Positions 16,460 to 24,933 of a stretch of 64,000 nucleotides of DNA are shown here, piece after piece. The position numbers and the translations under genes were made by a program. Source of the DNA: Galbitalea sp036491035 (GTDB lineage Bacteria > Actinomycetota > Actinomycetes > Actinomycetales > Microbacteriaceae); NCBI GenBank assembly GCA_036491035.1, contig DASXCU010000059.1, positions 1 to 64,000 on the forward strand, given 5' to 3'. How positions within the stretch are numbered: position 1 is the first letter of the stretch; each line of letters starts with the position of its first letter. The notes under the pieces are model-generated. The model was given only the letters and a program-made list of their open reading frames with translations, was not told the origin of the DNA and did not search any database.

Positions 16460-17821
16460 TTAGTCGGTGCTGATGAAGACGTTCTTCGTCTCGGTGAATG
16501 CTGCGGTCGCATCCGGTCCGAGTTCGCGACCCAGGCCGCTCTGTTTGAAACCGCCGAACGGGGTCGAGTAGCGAACGGATGAGTGCGAATTCACCGACAG
16601 GTTGCCGGTCTCGATCCCGCGCGAGACCCGGATCGCTCGGCCGACATCCCTGGTCCAGATCGAGCCGGAAAGTCCGTAGATGCTGTCGTTCGCGAGCGCG
16701 ATCGCATCGGCCTCATCGTCGAACGGGAGCACGGTGACGACGGGGCCGAAGATCTCCTCGGTGACGGTGCGATCGGTTCGGGATGTCGGCAGCAGCACGG
16801 TCGGCGCGAACCAGTACCCGGCGCCCTCTGGCGCGCTTCCGCGGAACGCGATTCTGCTGTCGTCGTCCACATACGACGCAACCTTGTCGAAGTGAGCCTT
16901 CGCGACGAGCGGACCCATCTCGGTTGCTTCCTCGCCGGGCGACCCGACTTTGACACCCTTCACGGCGGGCTCCAGCAACTCGAGGAACCGATCGAAGGCG
17001 CTGCGCTCGACGAGGATGCGGCTGCGGGCGCAGCAGTCCTGCCCGGCGTTCTCGAACACCGCGTACGGCGCGGTCGCCGCCGCCTTCTCAAGGTCCGAGT
17101 CTGCGAACACCACGTTCGCGCTCTTGCCGCCGAGTTCGAGCGTCACGGCCTTCACCTGCTCGGCGCAGCCGACCATCACCCGCTTGCCGACCTCGGTCGA
17201 GCCGGTGAATACGATCTTCCGCACACTCTCGTTCGAAACGAATCGCTCGCCGATCACCGAGCCTCGGCCCGGCAAAACCTGGAACAGACCCTCCGGCAGC
17301 CCGGACTCGAGCCCCAGCTCGGCGATGCGGATCGCGGTGAGCGGTGTCCACTCGGCCGGCTTCAGCACGACCGCATTCCCGGCGGCGAGCGCGGGCGCGA
17401 ATCCCCAGGATGCGATCGTCATCGGGAAGTTCCACGGCACGATCACGCCGACGACGCCGAGCGGCTCGAGGAAGGTGAGATCGATTCCGCCGGCGACCGG
17501 GATCTGTTTGCCGATCATCCGCTCCGGTGCCGCCGAGTAGTAGTTCAGGACATCGCGGACATGGCCGGCTTCCCAGCGTGCCTGGCTAATCGGATGCCCG
17601 GAGTTGTGCACCTCGAGCCACGCGAGCTCCTCGATGGCCCCGTCGACGGTGATCGCGAACCGACGCAGCGCCGCCGCTCGCTCGGCGGGCGGCACGGCTG
17701 CCCACGCGCGCTGCGCGACGACGGCGCGAGCGATCGCGTCGTCGACGCCTTCCAGGGGGACGTGCTCGATCGTACGAAGCACGGTCTCGTCCGACGGGTT
17801 TATCAGGGTGGTGCTAGCCAC
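16460..17821 (-). CDS. Aldehyde dehydrogenase (PuuC-like)
   Basis: A 453-residue NAD(P)-dependent aldehyde dehydrogenase. Landmarks in order: VGVIVPWNFPMTIASW, the coenzyme-site FTGSTEVGKRV, the catalytic Glu in LELGGKSANVV, the catalytic Cys in ENAGQDCCARSRI and the C-terminal EEIFGPVVTVLPF and PFGGFKQSGLGRELG. In the puu-type pathway such an enzyme oxidises gamma-glutamyl-aminobutyraldehyde to gamma-glutamyl-GABA; this role is inferred from the neighbours puuD and puuA. I chose the GTG at 17821, which has a GAGGAAA ribosome site, giving an eight-base overlap with puuD. A longer frame would run further into puuD. Confidence 0.92.
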   Translation of the reverse strand: MASTTLINPSDETVLRTIEHVPLEGVDDAIARAVVAQRAWAAVPPAERAAALRRFAITVDGAIEELAWLEVHNSGHPISQARWEAGHVRDVLNYYSAAPERMIGKQIPVAGGIDLTFLEPLGVVGVIVPWNFPMTIASWGFAPALAAGNAVVLKPAEWTPLTAIRIAELGLESGLPEGLFQVLPGRGSVIGERFVSNESVRKIVFTGSTEVGKRVMVGCAEQVKAVTLELGGKSANVVFADSDLEKAAATAPYAVFENAGQDCCARSRILVERSAFDRFLELLEPAVKGVKVGSPGEEATEMGPLVAKAHFDKVASYVDDDSRIAFRGSAPEGAGYWFAPTVLLPTSRTDRTVTEEIFGPVVTVLPFDDEADAIALANDSIYGLSGSIWTRDVGRAIRVSRGIETGNLSVNSHSSVRYSTPFGGFKQSGLGRELGPDATAAFTETKNVFISTD

Positions 17822-18542
17822 GATATTTCCTCGCCGCTTCGACCAGACCCGCGAACAATCGCAGGTCATCCGGTGTCTCCTCGGGGTGCCACTGGACGGC
17901 GACGCCGAACGGTACCGACCCGAGTTCCACGGCCTGGACGATCCCGTCCTCGGCTCGCGCGGACACGCTCAGCCCGTCGCCGAGGCGATCGATGGCCTGG
18001 TGGTGGTGTACCCGGCCGGCCACCCCCGCACCCACGAGTTCGCTGAGTTCGCTGCCCGGCTCCACCTCGACGGCGATCTCGTTGAATTTGTCACCGCCGA
18101 TGTTGTAGCGATCGTTCCCCACTACTTCCGGAAGGTGCTGGATGAGCGTACCGCCGAGCGCAACGTTGAGCACCTGCGCTCCGCGACAGATGCCGAGGAA
18201 TGGCAGTTCGCGTTTGATCGCACCGAGCAACAGCGCATCCTCCCAGTCGTCGCGATCGGATGCGGGCTGATCGGTCGTGGGATGCGCTTCCTGGCCGTAG
18301 CGGGCCGGATCGACGTCCCGGCCACCGGTGACGATCAGTCCGTCGAGGCGGTCGAGCACAGTGTCGACGATGTTCGGCGCAACCGGCTGCGGCGGAAGCA
18401 GCACGGCGATGCCGCCGGCGTTCGTCACCGCGTCGAGGTAGGCGGCGGGAAGGAAGGACGCGCGAACATCCCACACGCCCGTCTGGGCCTGCTGGAGATA
18501 CGTGGTCAGGCCGATTACCACCCTAGAAGCGTTCGAAGCCAC
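17814..18542 (-). CDS. puuD: Gamma-glutamyl-gamma-aminobutyrate hydrolase
   Basis: A class-I glutamine-amidotransferase-like hydrolase that releases glutamate and GABA (or a similar product) from the gamma-glutamylated amine. The nucleophile elbow is GICRGAQVLNVALGG, and the catalytic His and Glu lie in QWHPEE near the C-terminus. IVTGGRDVDPARYG is also typical of the PuuD family. The start is uncertain: GTG at 18542 (used here, behind a GGGAG stretch) overlaps puuA by 20 bases, while GTG at 18521 begins one base after the puuA stop. Either way it is coupled to puuA. Confidence 0.9.
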   Translation of the reverse strand: MASNASRVVIGLTTYLQQAQTGVWDVRASFLPAAYLDAVTNAGGIAVLLPPQPVAPNIVDTVLDRLDGLIVTGGRDVDPARYGQEAHPTTDQPASDRDDWEDALLLGAIKRELPFLGICRGAQVLNVALGGTLIQHLPEVVGNDRYNIGGDKFNEIAVEVEPGSELSELVGAGVAGRVHHHQAIDRLGDGLSVSARAEDGIVQAVELGSVPFGVAVQWHPEETPDDLRLFAGLVEAARKYRG

Positions 18543-19887
18543 GTACCCGCTCCCAGTCTGTGATGGCAGCGTCGAAGGCTCGCTGCTCCACCGCCGCATT
18601 GTTGAGGTAGTGGTTCACGACATCGGGACCGAAGGCCTCGAGCGCAATCGTCGATGCGCCAAACAACTCGGCCGCATCCCGCAGGGACGTCGGAACGCGC
18701 GCGGCGTCCGACGTGTAAGCGTTGCCCTCGAAGATGGGCTCCAGCTCGAGTTCGTTCTCGATGCCGTACAGGCCGCCGGCGATCAGTGCCGCAACGGCCA
18801 GGTACTGGTTGACGTCGCCGCCCGGAACCCGGTTCTCGACACGAAGACCAGAGCCGTGCCCGACCACCCGGAGCGCGCAGGTGCGATTGTCCAGACCCCA
18901 TGCGATCGCGGTGGGAGCGAAACTGCCCTCGACGTAACGCTTGTACGAGTTGATGTTCGGTGCGAAGAACAGGCTCAGTTCCCTCGTCGTCGCGAGAAGC
19001 CCCGCCAGCCAGTGCTCCATCAGCTTGGAAAACCCATACTTGCCGTCACCCGCCATGACGGCGTCGCCCTTCTCGCCGCGCACGCTGAGGTGGATGTGGC
19101 AACTGTTCCCCTCGCGCTCGTTGAACTTGGCCATGAAGGTGAGCGCCTTGCCGTGCTGGTCGGCGATCTCTTTCGCACCGTTCTTGTAAATCGAGTGGTT
19201 GTCGCAGGTCTCGAGCGCACCGGCGTAGCGAAACGCGATCTCCTGCTGGCCGAGGTTGCACTCGCCCTTCACACCCTCGCAGTACATCCCCGCGCCGTCC
19301 ATGCCATTGCGGATGTCGCGCAGCAGCGGCTCCATGCGCGTCGACGCGAGGATCGCGTAGTCGATGTTGTAGTCGCTGGCCGGCGTCAGCTCGCGATAGC
19401 CCTTCGCCCAGGCATCCCTGTAGGTGTTATCGAAGACGATGAATTCGAGCTCGGTGCCGACGAACGGCACGAGACCCCGCTCGGTGAGGCGCGCTATCTG
19501 CGTCTTCAGGATCTCCCGCGGGCTCTGCACGACCGGCGTCGCATCCGTCTTCGACAGGTTGGCCATCACGAGCGCTGTCGCCGGCAGCCACGGGATGATG
19601 CGCAGCGTGTCGAGGTCGGGGTTCATGACCATGTCGCCATAGCCCGTCTCCCACGAGGACATCGGATAGCCGTCCACGGTGTTCATCTCGACGTCGACCG
19701 CGAGCAGGTAGTTGCAGCACTCCGCGCCGTGCTCGGCAAGGTCTTCGAGGAACAGCCGAGCGGATGCGCGCTTTCCCACGAGCCGACCCTGCATGTCGGT
19801 GAACGCGATGATCACCGTGTCGACCTCGCGGTTCGCCACCAGTTTGTCGAGCTCGGCGATGGTCAGCATTCCCGTATTGGAAGTCAC
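18523..19887 (-). CDS. puuA: Glutamine-synthetase-type gamma-glutamyl-amine ligase
   Basis: A 454-residue member of the glutamine synthetase fold that ligates glutamate to an amine using ATP. It has the beta-grasp N-terminus (IAFTDMQGRLVGKR) and the metal/ATP sites PFVGTELEFIVFD, GQQEIAFRYA, HIHLSVRG and NRTCALRVVGHG...ENRVPGGDVNQYLA. Its neighbours (permease, PuuD, aldehyde dehydrogenase) place it with gamma-glutamylputrescine or other polyamine/monoamine synthetases (PuuA, actinobacterial GlnA3/GlnA4) rather than with nitrogen-assimilation GlnA, but the amine cannot be read from sequence. The GTG start is seven bases after AAGGA. It follows the frameshifted permease gene. Confidence 0.9.
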   Translation of the reverse strand: MTSNTGMLTIAELDKLVANREVDTVIIAFTDMQGRLVGKRASARLFLEDLAEHGAECCNYLLAVDVEMNTVDGYPMSSWETGYGDMVMNPDLDTLRIIPWLPATALVMANLSKTDATPVVQSPREILKTQIARLTERGLVPFVGTELEFIVFDNTYRDAWAKGYRELTPASDYNIDYAILASTRMEPLLRDIRNGMDGAGMYCEGVKGECNLGQQEIAFRYAGALETCDNHSIYKNGAKEIADQHGKALTFMAKFNEREGNSCHIHLSVRGEKGDAVMAGDGKYGFSKLMEHWLAGLLATTRELSLFFAPNINSYKRYVEGSFAPTAIAWGLDNRTCALRVVGHGSGLRVENRVPGGDVNQYLAVAALIAGGLYGIENELELEPIFEGNAYTSDAARVPTSLRDAAELFGASTIALEAFGPDVVNHYLNNAAVEQRAFDAAITDWERVRGFERF

Positions 19888-19977
19888 GATTGTCCTTACT
19901 GTTGCGTTCTAAAGGTACGGCAAACCGCCTTTACCGGATGCGCGCGCCGGCACCGGCGCGCACATCCGGCGAAGCGT

Positions 19978-21532
19978 TTAGTTGTCGTCGAGCAGTTTGC
20001 CTGCGTCGATCGTGAGGTGCTCGGCCTCCGCGTGCGTCATGAAGGTGCGCTTCCCGTAGGCGAACCACAGCACGACAGCGAGGAGCACAACGACGACGAC
20101 CGCGACCGGCGCGTAATTGAACGTCGACACGGTCACCGGCGAAAGGGGAGGCAGGACGAAGAGGATCGTGATGAAGACCACCCACACGACGGCGACCCAT
20201 CCGATGAACGGGCTCAGTCGTCCGAGCGAGAACGGACCGGTCTGGAACGCCTTGCCCTGCAACCGTCGCAGCAGGACCGGGATCACGTACGCAATGTAGA
20301 GACCGATCACCGCGATCGAGGTGACCGCCGCATACGCCGTGTAGTTCCAGATCGCCGGAATCACCAGCACGATCGCCACCCCGACACACAGCCAGATGGA
20401 GTTCGTCGGCGTCTGGGTGCGCTTGTTGACCTGCGACCAGAACCTCGAACCCGGCAGCGCGTTGTCACGGGAGAACGCGAAGCTCATGCGCGAGTTGGCC
20501 GTGACGGATGCCAGTCCGCAGAAGAACTGCGCGCCGCAGACGATGAACAGCAGGAACTTCGCGAGCGTCGGGTTGTTGAGCGCATCCAGGAAGATCTGCG
20601 CCGGCGGGAGACCGGTGCTCGTCGCGGCGAGCTTGTTGAGGCCCGCATCCGAACCGTTCTGGATCGCGGCCGTGATCGAGTAGAGCAGGATCCAGCCACC
20701 GATGATCGAGATGACGACGCTCATGATCATGCCCCGGGGCGCGGCCTTCGCCGCATCCTTCGTCTCTTCCGCGACGTGTGCCGATGCGTCGTAGCCCGTG
20801 TAGGTGTACTGGGACATGAGCAGGCCGAGCAGGAAGACGTACGGTCCGAAGCCCCAGCCGGTGTTGTTGTGGAAGGTCAGGAACGTCCAGCTGACGGACT
20901 GGTGGTGGGTCGGGACGATCCACAGGACAGCCACGATGACGAGAACGCCGACGATGTGCCACCAGGCGGAAATGTTGCTCAGGATGCTCACGAGGTTGAC
21001 CCCGAACGTGTTGAGCAGTCCGTGGACGATAATCAGCACGACGAACACGAGGAACGTCACTGGGAGCGACGGTGTGATGCCCCAGACGAGAGCGGCAAAG
21101 GCCATCATCGTGGTCGCTGCTCCGTAGTCGATGGCCGCCGTCACCGCGATCTCACCGAGGATGTTGAACCATCCGGTCGTCCACGCCCAGCCGCGCTTGT
21201 TCCTCTTGGCGAGGCGTCCCGCCCAGAAGTAGAGGCCACCGGCGGTGGGGAAGCGCGAACACCTCGGCCATGCCGAGTGCGACCGCAAGTACGAAGATGC
21301 CGACGATGGGCCAGCCGAGGTTGATTGCGGCCGGTCCGCCGGAGTTGAGGGCGATCGCATACGAGGTGATGCACCCGGCGAGGATCGAGATGATGGAGAA
21401 CGAGACGGCGAAGTTGGAGAAACCCGACATGCCACGACGAAGTTCCTGTTTGTAACCGAGCTTGGCCAGCTCGGCGGAGTCGGCTGCGTCGCGTGCGGCG
21501 GCGTCCTCAGCCTTGGTGGGGGTGGTCGACAT
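19978..21532 (-). pseudogene. APC-family amino acid/amine permease, frameshifted
   Basis: Two overlapping reverse frames together spell one permease of about 500 residues. The first, from the ATG at 21532, covers KLGYKQELRRGMSGFSNFAVSFSIISILAGC... up to LAVALGMAEVF, then runs on in a wrong frame (ALPHRRWPLLLG). The second frame holds FPTAGGLYFWAGRLAKRN, GWFNILGEIAVTAAID, TYTGYDASAHVAEETKDA, SRDNALPGSRFW and the remaining membrane helices to the stop at 19978. The break is near 21258-21262: restoring a lost TG (GTGTGT instead of GTGT) would read EVCSRFPTAGG in one frame. It leads the puu-type operon, so it presumably imported the amine. It could be a real mutation or a sequencing error. Confidence 0.85.
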
Positions 21533-21587
21533 TAACAGCTCACTCTCTTTAGGGGGAAAACGGAGCTACGAAATGGAACTGTCGCTG

Positions 21588-21617
21588 ATTGTTCCGTTAG
21601 GAAGAGTTGCCTGTCAA
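21588..21617 (-). promoter_or_regulatory. Probable promoter of the permease-puu operon
   Basis: On the minus strand TTGACA (21612-21617) is followed after 18 bases by AACAAT (21588-21593). This sits about 55 bases upstream of the permease ATG at 21532. The sigma-70-type spacing fits; no clear GntR palindrome was found next to it. Confidence 0.6.
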
Positions 21618-21635
21618 TGGTTGGATGGCAGACCT

Positions 21636-22571
21636 TTACGATCTCGGGAGAGAATTCGACAGTCCGCGCACGACTCGGCCGACGACCGCTGCGAGTTCGT
21701 CGTCGCGTGACGCTGCAGAGCGGGCGGCGCGGGTCGGGCTTCCGCGCAGGCCCCCGAGCGAGCGTGGCCCGAAGTAGTCGTCGCCGACGACCCCGGGCGC
21801 GGTCGCGGCGTAGACGATCGGAAGAGCGCCCGCAGCCACCGGTTGTCCGAGCGCGTTGCTGCCCCAGTTGGCGATTGGGCGCAGGGCGCGAGGCAGCCCG
21901 GCGAAACCGCTGCTGACGATTCCGGTGGCGGTGAAGCCGGGATGCGCCGCGACGCTAATGGTCTCCGCGTCCTGTTGGCGGAAGATCCGCTCGAAATCGT
22001 GGGAGAGCAGCAGGTCCGCGAGTTTGGTGCGCCCGTAGTAGTCGAAGCCGCGGTAGTTTTCGCCACGGATGTCCGCGCGCAGTTGCGCCTCGCTGAGGTG
22101 AGCGGACGCATGCCGCGTGCTGCTCACCCAGACGACTCGACTTCCTGGTGTATTCGCGAGGTCGTTGAGCAGTATTCGCGTGAGGGTGTCGGGCCCGATC
22201 ACGTTGGTAGCCCACTGCGATTCGAAGCCGTCAACGGAAAAACTCAGCGGCGGCGCCATGATGCCGCCGTTGTTCACGAGCAGGTCGAGGTGCCCGTTGG
22301 TGCGGGCATGGATGTCTGCACCCGCCGCTCGAACGGACGCGAGGCTCGCGAGGTCGAGGTGCACGAGTTCGGGTGCCGCGCCGGTTGCCGCTTCCGCCAC
22401 CCGTGCGAGTGCGGCCGCGCCTCGCTCGGCGTTCCGGCTGCCGAGTAGTACGCGCGCGCCGTGGGCCGCGAGGACTTCGGCGACGCGCAGCCCGAGGCCA
22501 CCGGTTGCCCCGGTGACGGCCGCGGTCCTGCCGGTCTGGTCGGGCACATCCGTGTCGCTGAATGGACGCAC
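21636..22571 (-). CDS. SDR-family oxidoreductase (retinol-dehydrogenase/POR-like)
   Basis: A 311-residue short-chain dehydrogenase of the light-dependent-POR/retinol-dehydrogenase-like group. It has the dinucleotide site TAAVTGATGGLGLRVAEVL, the core motif HLDLLVNNGGIMAPP (NNGG replaces the usual NNAG), the Ser region VWVSSTRHA and the Tyr/Lys pair in YYGRTKLADLLL. The GTG at 22571 was chosen; longer upstream frames run into the ABC permease gene. It lies 26 bases after the ABC permease stop, so it is the last gene of a four-gene run with a secreted protein and an ABC transporter. Substrate unknown. Confidence 0.85.
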   Translation of the reverse strand: MRPFSDTDVPDQTGRTAAVTGATGGLGLRVAEVLAAHGARVLLGSRNAERGAAALARVAEAATGAAPELVHLDLASLASVRAAGADIHARTNGHLDLLVNNGGIMAPPLSFSVDGFESQWATNVIGPDTLTRILLNDLANTPGSRVVWVSSTRHASAHLSEAQLRADIRGENYRGFDYYGRTKLADLLLSHDFERIFRQQDAETISVAAHPGFTATGIVSSGFAGLPRALRPIANWGSNALGQPVAAGALPIVYAATAPGVVGDDYFGPRSLGGLRGSPTRAARSAASRDDELAAVVGRVVRGLSNSLPRS

Positions 22572-22597
22572 GTGCGGGGCCTCTCGTGTTCGCGGCC

Positions 22598-23563
22598 TCA
22601 GGTGGCCAGCGGGTTGCGAATCCTGATGCCACCGTAGCCGAGCGCGAGGAACACGACGGCCCCGACGAGCGGAGCGCCGAGAGCGATCGGGACCGCGAGG
22701 GGCAGGGATGGCGCGAGCTGGAATCCGCTGCTGTAGTCGAAGGCCCCGTGCCCGAGCACCACAAACCAGTTGCGCGGGTCGCCGGCTCCGAGAAACGGCA
22801 CGACCAGGTCCCAGACCAGGAACACGATGGCGGGTACCGCGAATACTCCGACGATCGATCCGATCGCGATGCCGGCGCCTCCGAAGAACGCCACCACCAG
22901 GAGTGCAATCCCCCACTGCTCGAGCCCGTTTTGTGCGAGCCCACTCTGTACCGACGGCGGCGCCAGCGGCGGGTACTCCGCGAACGGAATCCCGGACGAG
23001 ACGGCCGCATACGCGATCGCCCTACCAACCACCTCGACGACCAGAACGACCGCGGTCGTGAGCGCAGCCGCGACGAGGAGGGCGAGTTGGCGGGATGACA
23101 CGGCGCGGGCCGTGCCGGACCGGGTGAGCGTCACCTTCTCGAGGCCGTACCGTCGCTGCACCGTGGACATCCAGAGGCCAAGTAGGAAGAACACCACCGG
23201 GAAAAAGATGAAGCTGAAGTATTTGAGCGTCTCCGGGATCGTGCTGGCGGGCCCCAGCGCGACGATCGACGACGCCATGGCGTCGTAGTCGTAGCGAGCG
23301 AGGTTGCTCACCGACTGCTCGTTGCCCCTGATCACCACGTGTGCAGGCTTGGCGAGGTCGGCCTGGAAGTCCATCCCGTTCGCTTTGTACTCTGCGCGAG
23401 TGTGCTGCACCATCGCGTAGTCCGCGTGGACGGCATCCACCTGGTTTCCGACATTGGCGACGGCGAACAGTGCGCAGACGATCAGGCAGATCGGCAGAAT
23501 CAGTCCCCGCCAGAGGAGTCGGACTTCGAGCCGCACCGCCCGCCCAAATGCGCCGGCGCTCAT
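22598..23563 (-). CDS. ABC transporter permease
   Basis: A 321-residue membrane protein. One N-terminal helix (LILPICLIVCALFAVANV) is followed by an extracytoplasmic loop of about 85 residues, then about five helices: FSFIFFPVVFFLLGLWM, LALLVAAALTTAVVLVVEV, WGIALLVVAFFGGAGIAIGSIVGVFAVPAIVFLV and a C-terminal helix. This is an ABC-2-like export permease layout. Its ATG overlaps the TGA of the ATPase gene by four bases, so the two subunits are coupled. The neighbouring secreted protein may be its cargo or a target it protects against; that is inference. Confidence 0.8.
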   Translation of the reverse strand: MSAGAFGRAVRLEVRLLWRGLILPICLIVCALFAVANVGNQVDAVHADYAMVQHTRAEYKANGMDFQADLAKPAHVVIRGNEQSVSNLARYDYDAMASSIVALGPASTIPETLKYFSFIFFPVVFFLLGLWMSTVQRRYGLEKVTLTRSGTARAVSSRQLALLVAAALTTAVVLVVEVVGRAIAYAAVSSGIPFAEYPPLAPPSVQSGLAQNGLEQWGIALLVVAFFGGAGIAIGSIVGVFAVPAIVFLVWDLVVPFLGAGDPRNWFVVLGHGAFDYSSGFQLAPSLPLAVPIALGAPLVGAVVFLALGYGGIRIRNPLAT

Positions 23564-24195
23564 GCGGTGATCCCGTGTACGACATCGTCCGTGGCCACGA
23601 GGTGCCGGTCGACGAGGTCGATGCGGCGAGACTCGAGCTCGCCGTAGGCCTCGTCGTGGTGCCCGGTGAACAGGACGGTGGAACCGGCCTCGCGACTCCG
23701 CAGCGCCGCCGCGACCTCGGACACGGTGGGCGCGTCGACCCCGTTGAGCGCCTCATCGAAGACGAGATAACGCGCGCCGCTCGCGAGGGCGGCGAGCAGG
23801 TGGAGACGTTTGCGCTGACCGTGGCTGAGCTTGCGTGCGCGGGTGCGGAGCAGGTCGTGATCCGCAATGCTCGGTGCGACCGCGAGCAGCGTGGGCTTCG
23901 CAATATCGCGTCCGAGCAAGATGCGGACGTTCTCGTATCCGCTGAGGTAGGGGAACACCGGCGCGTCATCGAAGCAGACGTAGAGCTGGGAACGTACCCG
24001 GGAAACATCCGCCCCGTCGAAGCGGATGTTCCCCGAGTACCGCTGAATCCCCGCGATCGCGCGAATCAACGTCGTCTTGCCGGATCCGTTGGCGCCGACA
24101 AGGTGGGTGGGGGTGTCGGCACGGAGAAGCGCGGTGCAGTGCTGGAGCACCTGCCTGCCACGCACGGCAACGGAGACATCGTCGATTTCAATCAC
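23560..24195 (-). CDS. ABC transporter ATP-binding protein
   Basis: A compact 211-residue ABC ATPase. Walker A is HLVGANGSGKTTLIRAI, the signature is RKLSHGQRKRLHLLAAL (LSHGQ in place of LSGGQ), Walker B is YLVFDEALNGVDAP and the H-loop is FTGHHDEAYG. All catalytic residues are present, unlike the ABC-like tail of the MMPL fusion at 9016-11919. The GTG start follows GAGGAAAA. It sits 24 bases after the secreted-protein gene and overlaps the permease gene by four bases, forming an exporter. Confidence 0.92.
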   Translation of the reverse strand: MIEIDDVSVAVRGRQVLQHCTALLRADTPTHLVGANGSGKTTLIRAIAGIQRYSGNIRFDGADVSRVRSQLYVCFDDAPVFPYLSGYENVRILLGRDIAKPTLLAVAPSIADHDLLRTRARKLSHGQRKRLHLLAALASGARYLVFDEALNGVDAPTVSEVAAALRSREAGSTVLFTGHHDEAYGELESRRIDLVDRHLVATDDVVHGITA

Positions 24196-24219
24196 GGGGT
24201 TTTCCTCGGGTCTCTCGGT

Positions 24220-24747
24220 CTAGCTGGTGTGGGTGAGCTTGCCGGGAGTCAGCGTGAAGTTGTCGGTGATCGTCGTCGTGTAGACGTTCACCGAACCCCA
24301 CGGCGTCACGACGCCGGCTCCGATCGCGGCCGTGCCGTGCCAGAGGTGCTCGGACGCGGTGGCCAGCGAGCGCTTGACGCCCAGCAGAGTGACCGTGTTC
24401 GGGAACACGTAGCCGTCAGCCTGGTACGCCGAACTCGAGCTCATCGCTGCGCCATTCCAGTACCACTCGAACGTGTCCGAGCTCCACGCCAGAGCGCCGC
24501 CACGGGTGAACGTCTGGCGCTCTCCCTGGAGCGCAGCGGGAGTCGCGAAGTGAGTTCCCACCGCGGCCTTCGCCGCGGGCGCGGACGCCGCGATCGAGGT
24601 CTGGTTCTGGAACGCGGTCAGCGCGGGCGGCGGCGTGGTGGGCGGCGGGGCAGCGGATGCGGGCCCTGCGAGCGACACCGCGAGCGCGAGTCCCACGAGA
24701 GTGCTGGCCGCGGCCAGCATCGGCTTTCCGAGGTTGTGAATGGACAT
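24220..24747 (-). CDS. Secreted protein of unknown function
   Basis: A 175-residue exported protein. The signal peptide is clear: a basic N-terminus, hydrophobic core to about residue 30, and a GPASA-APP cleavage site after residue 32. The mature part starts with a Pro/Ala-rich linker and has no cysteine. It is rich in Thr, Ser, Ala and aromatic residues, for example TFEWYWNGAAMSSSSAYQ, SEHLWHGTAAIGAG and TPWGSVNVYTTTITDNF. I do not recognise a family with confidence; the aromatic/small-residue pattern is faintly like lactococcin-972-type bacteriocins. An AAGGAG ribosome site precedes the ATG. It is first in a run with an ABC exporter and an SDR. Confidence 0.7.
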   Translation of the reverse strand: MSIHNLGKPMLAAASTLVGLALAVSLAGPASAAPPPTTPPPALTAFQNQTSIAASAPAAKAAVGTHFATPAALQGERQTFTRGGALAWSSDTFEWYWNGAAMSSSSAYQADGYVFPNTVTLLGVKRSLATASEHLWHGTAAIGAGVVTPWGSVNVYTTTITDNFTLTPGKLTHTS

Positions 24748-24933
24748 TCAATCTCCTTTTCTCGGGTCGGGCTTTAGCGCCTCGACCATCGGAGACTAGA
24801 GACTATGTGTCCAGTTTAGAACGCCGGAAAAGTTATCCCCAGCTTGGGAATCGCGAATCACCACGGCACGCTCAAGCTGTCAAGGCCCCAAGAGAAACGT
24901 GCGATCCGGGGCCAATGCTGGTTGCATGAATCA

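Noticed and set aside
18502..21324. A 940-codon open frame on the plus strand across puuD, puuA and the permease
   Set aside because: It is the shadow of minus-strand genes with strong catalytic motifs; the translated protein is Arg/His/Asp-rich without family features.
21141..21435. Separate short genes near the permease N-terminus
   Set aside because: Both frames carry complementary halves of one APC permease, so a frameshift explains them better than two genes.
24220..24747. Definite lactococcin-972-family bacteriocin
   Set aside because: The similarity is only a weak impression of aromatic and small-residue spacing. The associated permease is not of the large LclB type.
24832..24842. 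DnaA-box-like TTATCCCCA in front of the acyltransferase
   Set aside because: Single, imperfect copy with no cluster of boxes or AT-rich unwinding region, so not an origin.
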